Positions 49,690 through 62,414 of a DNA stretch of 64,000 nucleotides are shown one piece after another. How positions within the stretch are numbered: position 1 is the first letter of the stretch; each line of letters starts with the position of its first letter. The stretch lies in contig OX352762.1 of the NCBI GenBank assembly GCA_947095585.1, forward strand, positions 88,276,749 to 88,340,748, read 5' to 3'. The position numbers and the translations under genes are program-made. A model generated the notes under the pieces. That model worked only from the letters and a program-made list of their open reading frames with translations. It did not search any database and was not told the DNA's origin. The stretch is from Nephrocerus scutellatus (Eukaryota; Arthropoda; Insecta; Diptera; Pipunculidae).

Positions 49690-49960
49690 TTTTGTTTTAC
49701 ACTTGCGCAAGTGCTGATGCCCAGCACACCCGTTCACTGCGGCGTATAAGATACAACTCACTGAGCTGCGACTTAATACTGATGGACTTTTTTCTATGGG
49801 TTGCCGTTAAGGGTAGATGTTATGCGGATAATCCAGAGACAATTTCAGCTTTAGAACATAACATTGCGACTTGAAAACTGGACTCACAGGATGGCTTACT
49901 GTAAGGCCAGCAGAGGGCGCCATATGAATGAAATTGTTTTTCATTCTGTAATCAGAGACT
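49690..49960 (+). pseudogene. Mariner-like transposase C-terminus
   Basis: Reads SLSCDLILMDFFLWVAVKG and CYADNPETISALEHNI, then, after a frame change, LENWTHRMAYCKASRGRHMN and EIVFHS. The same C-terminal pattern (LENWT-RM...SRG-HM-EIVF) is found at 63794-64000, so both belong to one broad transposase group. The Asp in LILMDFFLW corresponds to the third catalytic acidic residue of D,D-D transposases. Confidence 0.65.
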
Positions 49961-51237
49961 CCAACCTTCACAATAAAAAAAATTTCAAAAAAAATATTGA
50001 TGTATACTCATTTTAACGCGTTTTTAAAAACAAACTTGCCCACCATTTACATATCTATGATTCTGTTTATGTGTTACCATAAAGTAATACATTTTACAAA
50101 AAACTATATACATATATATATATAAATTCATTAATGTTTTTTGTTTTCGTAAGCGAAGTATTTTACTTCTCACCGACTGCTTATACATTTTCAATACAAT
50201 AAAATTCAAGAGATTAAGTTAAAATGTTAAATGGCTTTATTTAAATTAGTTGAATAAAATTGCACCACTTTTTATTTATATTTTCATTTCAACATAATAT
50301 CAATGTAATACATAGTTATTTTGTAGTACTCGTAGTTTGTATGCGGTATATTTATCATATTTAAAAAAATTGCAGTTCTGTGTGCTTTTATGTTCTTGTT
50401 TAGAAGCATTTTACTTAGTATTTAAAATCCATGTGTAATATCTGCACAGAACAAATGGTACGAAATAACAACAAATAATAAACACAATATGTTGTATATA
50501 AAAATAGTTATTTCAATATCAGAACTAATAAAAACAATTTTAAAGTCTAGAATGATGTCAAAGAATAAGAAATTTTTTATTTATAAAAATAATATTAATG
50601 AAAATAAGAAAATAAATATTTGGTATAAATATAGGACAGATTTCTGTTTGCGAATAAAAATACTTTACTTCATTAAGAAAAATAAAATTTTTTAATAAAA
50701 AAAAAAAAATAATAACTGAATAATAATAAAATAAGACAACAAATGACATGGATTTTGAATGGATAGATTTTTGTTTTCGTTCTTACCATAAATCTACGAA
50801 ACTTTTTGTTGAAAGTTTTAAAACATCATTAAACAACGATAAGAAGTTCGACATCGAGTTGAGATAAAATGTTTTTAGGCGTAATGAGACCTGAGATATT
50901 TTTACATACATACGAGTATGTATACACTACATTTTTAGTGTGATGAGTTTTTAATGTTTTATTTCTCTTATACAACTAAATTCCATTTTAATTCTGATAA
51001 ATCAATGATTTAAGTAGGATGGAAGTAATAAATATTTTACCATGAAATTGGGAGTAACGATTTGCTGATGGCAATGCATTACAAAGTAGTCATTAGTTGA
51101 GTTTTAATGAACGTAGATATTTGTTTTATATAAATGAAGCTAAAATGACCGAAAAATTAATTGTAATGCGTTAATTTGTCAGCGCTACTAGCTGTTAATG
51201 TACGGCATGACGATGTGGCTCTTTTTTGTGCGCGTAT
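49961..51237. other. AT-rich DNA downstream of Pfk copy B
   Basis: Very AT-rich, with no exon or transposon protein seen. TTTATT at 50958-50963 (AATAAA on the minus strand, about 275 bp past the Pfk copy B stop) may be a poly(A) signal. Short open frames here are chance runs. Confidence 0.4.
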
Positions 51238-52387
51238 TTAAACTACAGCAGCATCACTGGCTAATTCTTCTTCAACTGTAATGTACATACCCTCCTCTTC
51301 GTATGCAGAATCGTGTTTAGCTAGGATTCTAAGAAGTGGACGAAGTTTTAACCACCATTGTTTCTTGGGGATACGCTGCCTACAAAAAAGCAATAAAATA
51401 TTTAGATTTAACAATTGAGTACACGGTTTTTTGAAACAAACATAAACGAAAAATTTTATTTTATTCGTTATACTTACTCGAAATTCGTTTCGGAAATTAG
51501 ATCGGCCAAAGGTGTAAACCTGTATTGACGACGAACAATTCCCAGCAAACATGCCGAGTCGTTCGATTCACATTTTATGGTTCCGTCTGGTCTAGTGTTC
51601 TTTTTGAATTGATCAATAAACCACTCAACACACTTGGCAGCCATTTTTGTACCCATATTACGATCAAATGGTGTTGGTGAGCCACCCTGTTGCATGTGAC
51701 CTGAAAATGAAAGGAAAAATATTCGTATAACATAAAGTTAGCAGTCTAAACTGTGGCAATCGGCTACCTAAAATGTTCATTCGGCACGAGAACAGTCCTT
51801 TCCCCTCCTCCGAGTATAGACGATGAATGAAATCGGTGTTGTAATTTTCAGATGCTTTTTCGTTGCGTAAGATTAGCCCACGCTGTACACCTTCTGCCAT
51901 CTTTGATGCCATGTGGTAGACATCTTGTTGAAGGTCTTTAATTGAGAATTTCTCTTCGAAAATATATGCAGCATCAGCACCGCCAGCCAAGCCAGCCAAA
52001 GTGGCTAGATAGCCACAGTAACCACCCATCGTCTCAATTACGAAAACACGACGCTTGGTACCTTGAGCCGATTGACGAATGCGATCGCAAATCTCTGTGA
52101 TCTCATTGAGACCTGTGTCACAACCCAGTGAGAATTCAGTTCCAGGCACATTGTTTGAAATAGTTGATGGGATCACAATGCATGGGATACAAAACTCTGG
52201 AAAGTTCGGACGTTGATCGGAGATTTGCCCACACGCGTGATAGGCCTCAAAACCACCGATAATGAGAAGCCCGTGAATATTAAATTCCTTCAAACGGGCG
52301 GCAATTTCCTTGAATTTACCCTCAGGAAGGGTACGCTTAGTACCAAGAAATGCACCACCTTGACCAACCCAGCCGGTTACATCGGAC
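51238..52387 (-). CDS. Pfk: Pfk copy B exons 8-10
   Basis: Exon 8 (52387-51768) starts in the Trp codon and reads [20 protein letters not shown]. Exon 9 is 51700-51478 ([14 protein letters not shown]). Exon 10 (51379-51238) begins [11 protein letters not shown]. Introns are 67 and 98 bp, unrelated in length to copy A except the first. Confidence 0.94.
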
Positions 52388-55300
52388 CTAAATAGGGAAT
52401 AGACGCGAAAAGACATTAGCTTAATAATGAAAAACGCAGTGGCCAGCAATATTTTTTATAAAATTTTTGTTATGTGCAAACACTACAATGTTACAATTTT
52501 CCATAAGTTTGTTTACAGAATTCTAATACCATAGTGAATTATTTAATGTGAATGTCGTGGACTGAATCGGATGGGTTAATCAAATGTTCGCGTTATATAC
52601 TACTTTCTTATGGTTGCTCAATTTAGAAAAAAACAGCAAAATGTTTACTTTGTCACGATATTTCTTTCTTATGTTTTCCAAAACTAAGGCTACTCATTAG
52701 ACTTACCATCCCATTTCTTTGATGTTGCCAGCAATAAGACCTTCGATACCATCATGAATACCAAGCACTGTATCGCCACGGTAAATGCAATTACGTACAA
52801 AGGAACGTACAGCAGCATTCATACCGCATGCCGGAGCACCAATGTGCATAACAGCTAGCCTGTAGCCTTCCTGTATAAATTCATATTGTCATTACTTAGA
52901 AAAAAAAAGGATTCTATAATAAAACCTAAAATTCGCATTATCAACTTACAATTCCCTTGCCTTCAGCATCGAACGACTGCCTTGGTGGCTTCAAGCGAGT
53001 CAACATTTTATATGTTTCCAAATTCCTTTCAAATGAGCGTCCACGTAGTTTAACAGCTAATTCCCAATTCTTATCGGCCATTGCCTTGGCAACAGCTTTG
53101 GTGCGTTCAACACATTCCATTAGTGGCACACGCACAGCCTGATTACCATCAAGCGATACAACACATGCTACGCTGTCTTCAGTGGCCTCCATGAGGGCGA
53201 GCACAGCTTCTGCACCCATTCGACATCCCTTAATCGAAAGATGTTTTGAAAATCAGTAATTAGCAATTATCCCTCTTAGAATACCCTACCAAAACTCGGT
53301 CAAAAGCACTTGGATTACCCCCACGTTGGACATGACCCAGTACAGTAATACGTGTGTCCTGTTGCAATTTATCCACAACGACTTTCCTAACATCTTCAGC
53401 TGTTATTGGATGGCCTTCACGATCAATAGCTCCTTCAGCGACAATGATTATATTCAACCTTTGACCAGCGTTTCGCTCCTTTATGTTATAACCAGTTTTT
53501 GGTTTGTTGTTGTTGTTTCAATTATATAAACAAATAACATTTTAAATTTGTATGTTAAATCAAGAAAATACATATTTTAGACGAGCATGTCAAAATGATA
53601 TTACGACAATTATTGTTACTTTGCATAGCTGCTGCGAGAATTACTTACAACATTTCTTAGATTTTTGTTTAAAAAGGTAAAATGTTTGATAAAATGTTTA
53701 CTGTTACATACAAAATGTGAAGCCTATCCATCATAAAATGCGTAAGGTATGTACGGTTTTTTTCTTTCTATGGTACCAAGAATATATTTTATCATGCGCG
53801 CATCGCATAAAAAGTTGTTTAAATATGGTAGGCGTGATACTAGCAATATTTGTTCGTAATAATAATACCGTTGTCGTCCACGGCTTAGTTTCTCACGACC
53901 ATCGGTGTTGTACGTGTTATATTTTTGCACAGAAATGGAATGGACCTACAATTTAAAGGCATATACCGAAAGGCAATTTTTCAAGCGCAGGCGCAATTTT
54001 TGAAGCTTTCTCTCTCGAGAGAGGGGTGACCGTGAAAAAGCTTAATGGTGTGTTTCTGTGATTCAAACTTCGAAACTCCCGCTCAGTAGTCCAACATGAT
54101 AACCACTCTTAACCAAATGGAGCATTTAATAAACACCAACAATGTGAGATTAGACTTGTTAAGTTTACCTAACTAAAACAGCTAAGTTTCTATAAAGAGT
54201 TAGCAGACAAGCTTTAACAAAAATGATATAAACTTATAGCTCTTTCGATTTGCAGGGTAGAGTTACAATTTTTTCTCGTGGTTTTGGTTTGCGTTCTATT
54301 TGCAAACTGTACCCGGGGTACAGTTTGATTTTGCGTTTTATTTGCAAGGTTTTGTAACCGAAACTGAAACTTTGCTACCCGTCGGCAATCGACGGGTAAG
54401 GTTTCCGTTACTCTTACTCAGCAATACGGCGAAGAGAGAGCAAAAAGACTCATTTATCAGTTTGTTGTTCTTTGTCAAATTTGGTTTTGGTTTTGCGTTC
54501 TATTTGCAAAGCATTCACCACGAAAAAGCCTGTCATTTTGGTAGGTTACCCGTGGGTAAAGTTTCGTATTAGCAAATCGAAAGATGCATTAATAATTTTT
54601 CGTCGTTTTGATGTTGTTTACAATTTCTGTTGGTAAGACGCAAATTAACTTTTTCCCCTGGAACACAATTATGTTTTTAACAGTTTTTTCACTTTTGTAT
54701 TCCGAAAAGTTTGTAGTAGAAATTGAATTGTTTTCATGGAGTAATTCTCCACTCCTTTTAATATCTCTTTTATGAATTTTTCACGTAGGGAAATGTTTTT
54801 CAGTAAAATAATTAAAAATCGCCAAAATTGAGTATCTGCATTGCGATTGATCGGGAAACTATTGACTGTTCAAAACTTGGTCAACAATCAATTTCGTGAT
54901 ATAGTGCTTGCTCTACCTCCTAGTAGTGGTCCCCGGGCAACTATGTGTATAAATCCTTATAGTTATATGTAGGCTAAAATTGCAAGTGCGAACGTTCTAG
55001 CGTTTCTAGTCTAGGTAACGTGGGTTAGCACCATGCGGTACCGAAACCGAGACAACGCCTCGGCTAAGTAATGATCGAATAATTACGACTTTTGGTTATT
55101 GTACCCGGACTAAGATTGGTTTCTGGAATGTGAGGACGCTCCTTGACTCAGGGAGTGAATGACCTCAAAATGCCAAATTTGAGTTTCTTCGATATAATTT
55201 GGACATACTGGGAGTGAGTGAAGTAAGATGGTTCGACGCGGGAGAGTACCAATCCCCAACGTGTAACACTGTGCTACTCTACTCCGTCCCTGTGATTCTG

Positions 55301-58300
55301 GAGTGGGTCTGCAGCTAACGCCAACAGCACCCATAGTGCTAATTTCCTGGCACCCACATGGTGATTGGATTTAGGACTAGAGTACGGCACTCACGATCAT
55401 ACAGTGTTACGCCCCAACGAATCCTTCGACTGAGGACGAAAGAACAACTTCTACAGTCAGCTAAGCGCTGTATTCAACGCAACGCCGAACGGGGATATCG
55501 TCATCGTAATGGGGGACTTGAATGCCAAGGTAGGCAACGACAATGAAGGACTCAAACATGTGATTGGGAAGCACGGCCTCGGCGAACGAAATGACAATGG
55601 TAAAAGATTTGTTGATTTCTGCAACACCAACCACCTTGTCATATGAGGCACCATGTTTAAGCATAAGTCCTGCCACAAGGTCAGCTGGCTGTCAACTGAC
55701 AGGCAATCATCATCCAAACAAATCGACCATGTGGCGATCAGCCGACGTTTTAGGAGCTGTTTTTTTTTAAACGTCCGAAACAGACGAGGAACCGACATGG
55801 GTATGGTACGGGATCATTACCTTATGGTAGCTACTAGATGCTAGTTACGGACTGCATCAGTTCAAAGAATCCGCAATATCATCCGTGGTATATATCATGC
55901 CTAGGTATAAAATCGACCGGCTAAAGATCTCCTCAGTACGCCAAAAATTAAGGGATCATTTATCGCAAGGAGTGGAATCAATCAGCAGCTCACTGTCGAC
56001 AACCATCCAAGAACATTGGAAGGTTGTGAAATGTTTTTACATCTGGAGCGGAAAGTATTGTTGGTAGAAGTCAGGCAAGGCACAGCACGTGGCTTACCGA
56101 AGATATCTGGAGGCGGATTGAAGATGGTAAGCTACTTAAAGCTCGTATTGTAGATACCCCAGCAGCAGCGAAGATCGAGCTAGAGTCCCTGTATCGAAGC
56201 AAAATGAAAAAAGTGCAGCGTAGTGTAAGACGTGACAAACGTAATTATATTAACAACTTGGCCTCAGAAGCAGAGGAAGCAGCAAACAGATGCGATAGCA
56301 GAACCGTTTACAGAATCACCAAAGAGCTGACAGGTGGTCACTGCTATAGCCAACACCACTGCACCTGCTGTTCATCGATTTTGAGAAGGCGTTTGATAAA
56401 CTAATAGCTATTATTAAAGCAACCTATGATGGCTCTAAATGTCATGTGCTGCACAGAGGAAAGATCCTAAGTGGGGTACGACAAGGTTGCATTCTATCGC
56501 CGATACTTTTTTTTTGTGATTAGCGATGTGCTTCGCGCAGTTTTATCTACTGGAAACGGAGGAATTCGTAGGACTCTTACATCTCAACACAAACATCTGG
56601 ACTACGCTGACGACGTTTGTTTACTCTCACACAGGATTATGGAGCTGCACCAAATGACAGCATATGTGGAAAGGGAGGCAAATGTTGCTGGTTTGAAGAT
56701 TAATACTGCCAAAACTAAAATCATCAACTTCGTCACTAACTCAAGTTAACATTGCTGGACAGCCGGTAGAGAGAGTAGAGAGTTTCCAATATCTTGGGAG
56801 TATTGTCTCGACCGAGCGTGGAACCGAACAGGACATTATTAACCGAATCGGCAAAGCAAAATCAGTGTTTGGAATGATGTCCATGATATGGCAAAGCAAT
56901 GCGATCAGCTTAAACACCAAGCTGCGACTGTTCCGTTCAAATGTTGAATCTGTGCTGTTCTATGGGTGCAGCACTTGGAAGTTGACCGCTACTATCACAA
57001 AAAGATTACAAACGCTCGTAAATAGGTGCCTACAGAACATCTTAAGGGGAGAGTGGATTGGTAATACATCCTCCGAAAAGGCGACAGTTCCATAGCAAAC
57101 TAATCAATGCAATGGAATCCGTTATCTCAGGATGGTAAAATAACGGGTCGTCCGAGAAATACATGGCGAAGAACAGTTGAGGAGGAGTCACGGCAATTGG
57201 GGAAGAGTTGGATAGAGCTGAAGCTCACTGCCATGAACCGCACGCGATGCCGCGTAGGCGTAGTAGAGGCCCAAGGACCCAAATTACAATTTTTGTCATA
57301 CGAGATCAGACATTATTGTTGAAACAGTGCGTTTACTAAACCAGTGAGCTTAAATCTTTAGTTTCGTGTTTGTTTAGAAGCCAATTAATTTTCTTATTAA
57401 TCAAATGATGATGGAGTGATTCCTCAGTTTGTATCTACACGACCCAATTTGAAATTTTTGCATCACTTGTTGCATTTTTTATATTTTCTGCTGTTTAGGA
57501 TTTTAGTGATGGCTTGCTGAGCTGATATCTTGGAAAGGTTGGTTCAGTCCCGTATATATCGTCCTTAAAAAACAATATAAGGAAACCTGTCAGAAACCCA
57601 AGACCGGACACCGAATATAGAGACAATTCAAATAATCAAAACTTTTTACCTTTTCATAAATCATTCCGAAATGTTTGCAGGTAACTTTTAAAGCGTAATG
57701 ATGGATGAAGAAATATATAATATAAAATATTTAATGAATTACTCAATTAAACTACACAACAACCATGTTAGTTGAATTTTTATTAATTTTATAGCAAAAT
57801 ATCGTTTTTTCGAAATTTAAAAATTAATAAGAAATTTATACAAAATGAACAGAAAAGATACAACTGTACGACTAGCACCAAACGAGTAACAAAATACATA
57901 CTACTATGAAGTCTAAAATAAAGGAGTTGATTGAGGAAGATTTAGTGAGAGATGTGCAACTCATGAGAATCTTGCAAATGTAGATAATGATGATGATGAA
58001 CCAATTTTCCATAAGAGAATGTGAGTAAAGAAAACAAATGAATAAACGAACTGCTGTTAAAAGTTGTAAGAGAAGAAATAAAAGAATAAAAACAGTATAA
58101 GAGAAGAAATAAAAGTATTAACCAGGAATAAGAGCCGCCTTAAGCTAAAACTAAGCCTGTTAAACAAAATCGGAAAGAAATCGCGAGATATCAGTTTTGT
58201 TAACTATAAACGTCCTTTTTATTTTAGTAAATTATTCAAACTAACAAAAAAAAACGTTTTTTTTAAGTTCAATCTAACATGTTAGTATTCAGTAATTATT

Positions 58301-61300
58301 AAAGGGATATGTCTTGCAATGCGCTCTTAATTATTAATTCTGTTGCTAGCTTGTTAATTATTTCTTTTTGTTAACAGTGTAACTGTGTTTTTGTGTGTGT
58401 TTGTGTGAAGGTATGTGTATGAGTGTGAAGGTATGTGTATGAGTGTGTATGTATTTGTATTTGAGTGCATGTGTATTGTCCTAACCTGAAGCAATTTCGT
58501 GCATAGTTTTTCTTGCCAATTTAAAACCGCTGGATCTTCAGGAATAAAAATAAAATCAGCCTCACTAGCTAATGCTGCAGCAATACCTAAGTAACTAAAA
58601 AACAAAGTAAAATAAGGCAAACAAAATTCAAAGAAATATAGGAAAACACAGTTAAACAAAAAAAATGTTGAGAAAATTAGATTGAAATTGTAAGTGCACT
58701 GATCCGATGTGCAAGACGACTCATGCTTGAAGTTTAGAATAAGATTGGTATTAACAAACATCATTAATAAATTCAATAGATAAAATAGTAGTAGTTTCAC
58801 AAAAATCTTTCGGACATATAGTTGAAATAAGAACTCAATAACTGAAGGGGAAAAACACTTTCTATTTAGTAACAGGATACGAATTTTGATCGCAAATGTG
58901 AAAAACTTACCTGAACGTGAGATGTCAGTTGGTATACGTACAAGAAGTGTAGCATACAATTTTAATGTGGTGTGATGTTTTGTCTTTCTTTGGGTTAGTG
59001 TAATTTTAATGACAGATTCTAGTACAAATTCTGAATCGGTTCGCTTTGTCTCATGTAGACGACAACTCTCGTACTTAAAACTAGGTGAGATGTGAGAAAG
59101 TCTCACCAAGTGTTACTCGTTGTTTCCACCTCAAATACCAATAATGCTACAATAAAATAATTTCCTGGTTTGCATGTACACGTATACGGGCTTCAAATAA
59201 TGCTACAATAAATGTGAGCCGAATTGAAGAGAAAATGTTGTAGGATTATTTTAAGCGATTTGCAAGGTCAGCACAAATCAAAATGGCGAAATTTGAAATT
59301 GAAGATAAGGGTCCATTAATGCATTTTAGTGATAACTCCATAATTTTATTTACCGAAGCAATTTATTTTATTGAATCATTATTGTTATTTGAGGTGGAAA
59401 CATCGAGTAACACTGCTGTTGACATTAAAGCAAAATCAAATTATGCACATGCGTTAAAAATCATACTACTACACACAACATCTACTAATACTACGAACTT
59501 GCGGTGAAGATGTGAGTTTTTCACATTTGTGACCAAAATTCGTACCCAATCGTACATTATTCAGATATCAAAATTTATTTTGACTTAAAGTACAAAATTT
59601 GTTTCAAAATTTTGGAACATAACATAATTAAAATATCCTCATTGAAACGATTTAATGCGTTTAGCATAATTTTTCATGACTTTTTCGCATAAATCGAGCT
59701 ATTTCCAATTTCGTTCGATGTTGGTCCCCATGTCGTCTCTGGCGTATTGGTATAAACCGTGGAATTGTAAATGCGCGCGTTTATACCGTTGCTATAACTG
59801 TCAATGATTGTGTTCACTGGAAAATAGCGATGTCGGTGTAGTGTTATGTCGAAAAGTCAAATCGACATCGACATTGACACCAACGCCAGTGAACAACATG
59901 TTGTTATTTTGTGTCAATACTGTCACAACACAACACTAATAATCAAATGACTCATAAGACATCAACTAACAATAATAGCGACTGTTGTTAAAAAATGTTA
60001 CTTTTTGTTACTTCTGCAACACCAAGTCCGCAGTGAACGACTAAATGTAAAAAAAGTAACTTCTTGCAATATTTTGTTGCGCAGTGAACTCACTCAATAT
60101 CGTGTAACATTAGGTCTGTACCGCACGCACCGCGAACTTTACTACAACAGCGTTCCGAAAAATAAGCAAAAGAAAAAGGAATTCAGAGAGTAATTTCATT
60201 GATGCGAATTTTGCTGACATTTACTACAAAAATTTCTGTGAGTCAATGTGAACAAACTTTCAAAAACGAAATTATTCACAAGAACTTCTTTGAAAGAGTG
60301 CACTCCTTTTGACAAAATTGTGCACTCGCACGTTTTGTATTTTTATTTGTGTCGAAATTGTTGCAAAAATCGGACGATAACGATAACGATTGCACTCAGT
60401 GCATTTTTTTCAATCAAAAGAATGCTGAATTTCGGCATAAGGGACTTTTTTGTGTGTTTGCTCTCCGTGAACGATTTAAATGTCAATTCGCTCTTTTACG
60501 AATTTTACTAAAAAAGTACGGGAACAGACCTATTGCCTATTTAGCTATTGTATAAATGCAGTAATTAAAAATTAAACGAAACGAATGCGTACTTAGTTTC
60601 CATAACCGAGTTAACACTAAAGTTTATATGCACGGAAACGCCAATTCGAGTTACTTTCGTTAAACTCAAATTAACTCCACGAAACTAGAGCGGTTGAGTT
60701 AGGTTTCGCTGACAATTAAAGAAACAATAACGCTCTACTCAGTTCATAGAAACGCTACGAGTTAGCGCCGCCACGTTAATCACTCGACGAAAACGTAACT
60801 TGATCCATGGAAACTTAGTACGTGTCACAGCGAAACCGTTATTAATGCCATTTATTATGATTTAACTGACAGTAAAAATATTGTAAAAATTTCACTACGT
60901 GGGTTTTGAGTCCAATTTACTAAATCTGGACATTAAAAATCTCCACCAATATGAAGATAAAAAGAATGGACCGAGTTTTTGATTGTGATTTGTTTCTCTA
61001 CCACCCCCCGCAGTAAAAAGAAAATTTAAATTGTTAATTTATAGATTCCAACGTAAAAAAATTTAAAAAAAACCGTAAATTTAGCGACAAAATAAAAGAT
61101 TAAACGTAGAAGAAAATAATTATAAAATATACTAAAAAAGAAAACTATTGGCGTCAGAAAAAGAAAAGAAAAAAATCTTATAGGGTATGTAACATATAAG
61201 GCGCATTAATAGGGCTTTCTATTGGCAGAAGATTTTAAAAATTTTTGATTCAATACAAATTTCCTGTTCAAAATATGATTTTATTTGAAGGAATCAAAAA

Positions 61301-62414
61301 TTTAAGATTAAGGAAATTTTTCAAATTTTCAAGGTGGCTGCTAATGTTATACTAGTTGGAGACATGACAAAAGTATTTCAATGCTGCTACATGTTCTGTT
61401 GACTCGTCAAAATTAGCGTTAACAGTGAAGATCCAATAGAAGGCCCTATAAGAAAACTAATAACAGAAGCAAAGTTGCGCGATTGAGGATATTCCAGTGA
61501 TGCTCGATCATATGGATACATATTTTTCCATATGCATGCATATGCAATAAGAAACATTAGCTACAATGAATATGGTGGAAAAACTATTATTATGTGAACA
61601 TCTGATCTGTCTACATAAAAAAAGTATTATTTATTACAATAAAAGGATCTCTTTTGGAATAGACATCCACTCATAAAAACAAAATACTTACATTATAATT
61701 AGCACACAATACGATGCAGACTTTATTTTTTACATTTTATAATTAATAATTATTTACATTATTTCTCATTCATTTGTAAATACATAAATGCTATTTCAAA
61801 TTGTCGTCTGGTAAAGAAAGATTTTATAATTTTTCATTCGGGAACGCACTGTAAATAGTATTTTAGCACAAGACGAAAATGAAAATTGTATTTTTTACAA
61901 ATATAATAATAAATAATAAAAACAATTAATCAAAAAGAGTAAAAACAGGAAGTCTGCATCGTATTATGTGCTAATTGTAATCAAAATGTAAGTACGTTTT
62001 TTATAAGTCGGTGCCAATTCCGCAGATTAACTCAAATGAATTATAGACTATGCTGTGTAAGATATTTATGACACAATTTAAAATAAGCAGTTTATGAGCA
62101 GGAAGTAGAAATATAATTTTGAAAGCCAAATTTAAGTACAAAAATAACAAAATTTTATTTATTAAATTAAAATCAGCCCATTGTGCAGTTTAATTTGTGT
62201 TTGTTTTAGTCTGCAACAAAAAAATTCTTTGCAAAATCGACAATAATAACAACTTGTGTCGTGTGTACACCCTCCTGTGAATTTTATTTTTATTAAATTT
62301 CTTGCCTGACTTAATTGCTGACACAGCCTATTTGGCCAATCGGATTTTGGTGGGGATTCTGGGATAAATATGTAATCAGCTTCAGAGCAAAGAGCAGCTA
62401 CAAGGGCCAAATAA
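51238..62414 (-). CDS. Pfk: 6-phosphofructokinase, copy B (exons 4-10; 5' end beyond window)
   Basis: Second, tandem Pfk gene. Exons: 62414-62306 (4a) or 58594-58486 (4b), 53478-53290, 53228-52950, 52870-52707, 52387-51768, 51700-51478, 51379-51238. Every exon length (109, 189, 279, 164, 620, 223, 142) equals its copy A counterpart. Motifs: [64 protein letters not shown], and the tail [15 protein letters not shown]. Where the copies differ, B more often has the residue I know as conserved in insect PFK ([29 protein letters not shown]). Exons 1-3 (ATP site, catalytic Asp) should lie to the right of 64000. B is upstream of A on the minus strand, with its own stop codon. Confidence 0.92.
52707..53478 (-). 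CDS. Pfk: Pfk copy B exons 5-7
   Basis: Exon 5 (53478-53290) starts [17 protein letters not shown]. Exon 6 (53228-52950) starts [15 protein letters not shown]. Exon 7 (52870-52707) starts [16 protein letters not shown]. Introns are 61 and 79 bp. The acceptor of exon 5 (ATAACATAAAG) has a poor polypyrimidine tract, as in copy A, which may favour regulated splicing of the preceding alternative exon. Confidence 0.94.
54237..54588. mobile_element. MITE family M2, copy 2, TSD TTA
   Basis: Starts TAGCTCTTTCGATTTGCAGG and ends TTAGCAAATCGAAAGATGCA, flanked by TTA on both sides. It shares GTACCCGGGGTA and CTACCCGTCGGCAATCGACG with 24951-25159 but is longer (352 bp). It is in Pfk copy B intron 4. Confidence 0.7.
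54935..57320 (+). mobile_element. Degenerate non-LTR retrotransposon (family L-D)
   Basis: Endonuclease start [17 protein letters not shown], then [35 protein letters not shown] and [14 protein letters not shown]. Linker near 56200 ([37 protein letters not shown]). RT fragments are [16 protein letters not shown] and [14 protein letters not shown] (YADD intact) near 56600, then [20 protein letters not shown] and [12 protein letters not shown]. The region between the linker and RT is deleted. It inserted into Pfk copy B intron 4. Confidence 0.8.
58370..58480 (+). repeat. GT-rich (CA on the Pfk strand) microsatellite by exon 4b
   Basis: TGTGTGTTTGTGTGAAGGTATGTGTATGAGTGTGAAGG and similar runs, including a perfect 22-bp direct repeat (GAAGGTATGTGTATGAGTGT...), begin a few bases past the 4b donor. 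On the transcribed strand this is a CA-rich tract within 120 bases of the 5' splice site. CA-rich intronic tracts can recruit hnRNP L-type splicing regulators; a role here is inference. Confidence 0.5.
58486..58594 (-). CDS. Pfk: Pfk copy B alternative exon 4b
   Basis: Exactly 109 bp, same phase as 4a, reading [16 protein letters not shown], then [20 protein letters not shown]. Acceptor TTTTTTAG, donor GTTAGG (canonical GT). Including both 4a and 4b would shift the frame (218 bp is not a multiple of three), so the two must be mutually exclusive for a full-length enzyme. It retains [10 protein letters not shown]. Confidence 0.88.
60590..60826. repeat. Imperfect TIR element, about 240 bp
   Basis: GCGTACTTAGTTTCCATAAC (left) faces GATCCATGGAAACTTAGTAC (right). 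The inside is filled with scattered GAGTTA and GAAAC words in both orientations. Non-coding; superfamily unknown. Confidence 0.45.
61668..62012. repeat. Foldback element, arms about 60 bp
   Basis: The left arm contains AAATACTTACATTATAATTA and GCACACAATACGATGCAGAC. The right arm is its inverse (GTCTGCATCGTATTATGTGC, TAATTGTAATCAAAATGTAA). The arms are about 90% alike by eye and separated by about 220 bp of AT-rich sequence. The transcript could form a long hairpin between exons 4a and 4b of Pfk copy B. Confidence 0.6.
62306..62414 (-). CDS. Pfk: Pfk copy B exon 4a (GC donor)
   Basis: A 109-bp exon reading [16 protein letters not shown], then [20 protein letters not shown]. Acceptor TTTTTCCAG; donor GCAAGAAAT (GC-AG intron). 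Matches copy A exon 4 at 32 of 36 residues. GC donors are weaker than GT and are often tied to alternative splicing, which suits the presence of 4b downstream. Confidence 0.9.

Larger units (their letters stand above)
58600..62300 (-). other. Pfk copy B intron between exons 4b and 4a
   Basis: 3.7 kb with no exon recognised apart from the flanking ones. It contains an inverted-repeat element at about 60590-60826 and another at 61668-62012. Otherwise AT-rich. The open frames at 60005-60193, 60248-60511 and 59283-59507 have no recognisable content. Confidence 0.5.

Noticed and set aside
58354..59109. 251-codon minus-strand open frame as a separate gene
   Set aside because: Only the 109 bp of Pfk exon 4b within it are protein-like and have splice sites; the rest is intron.
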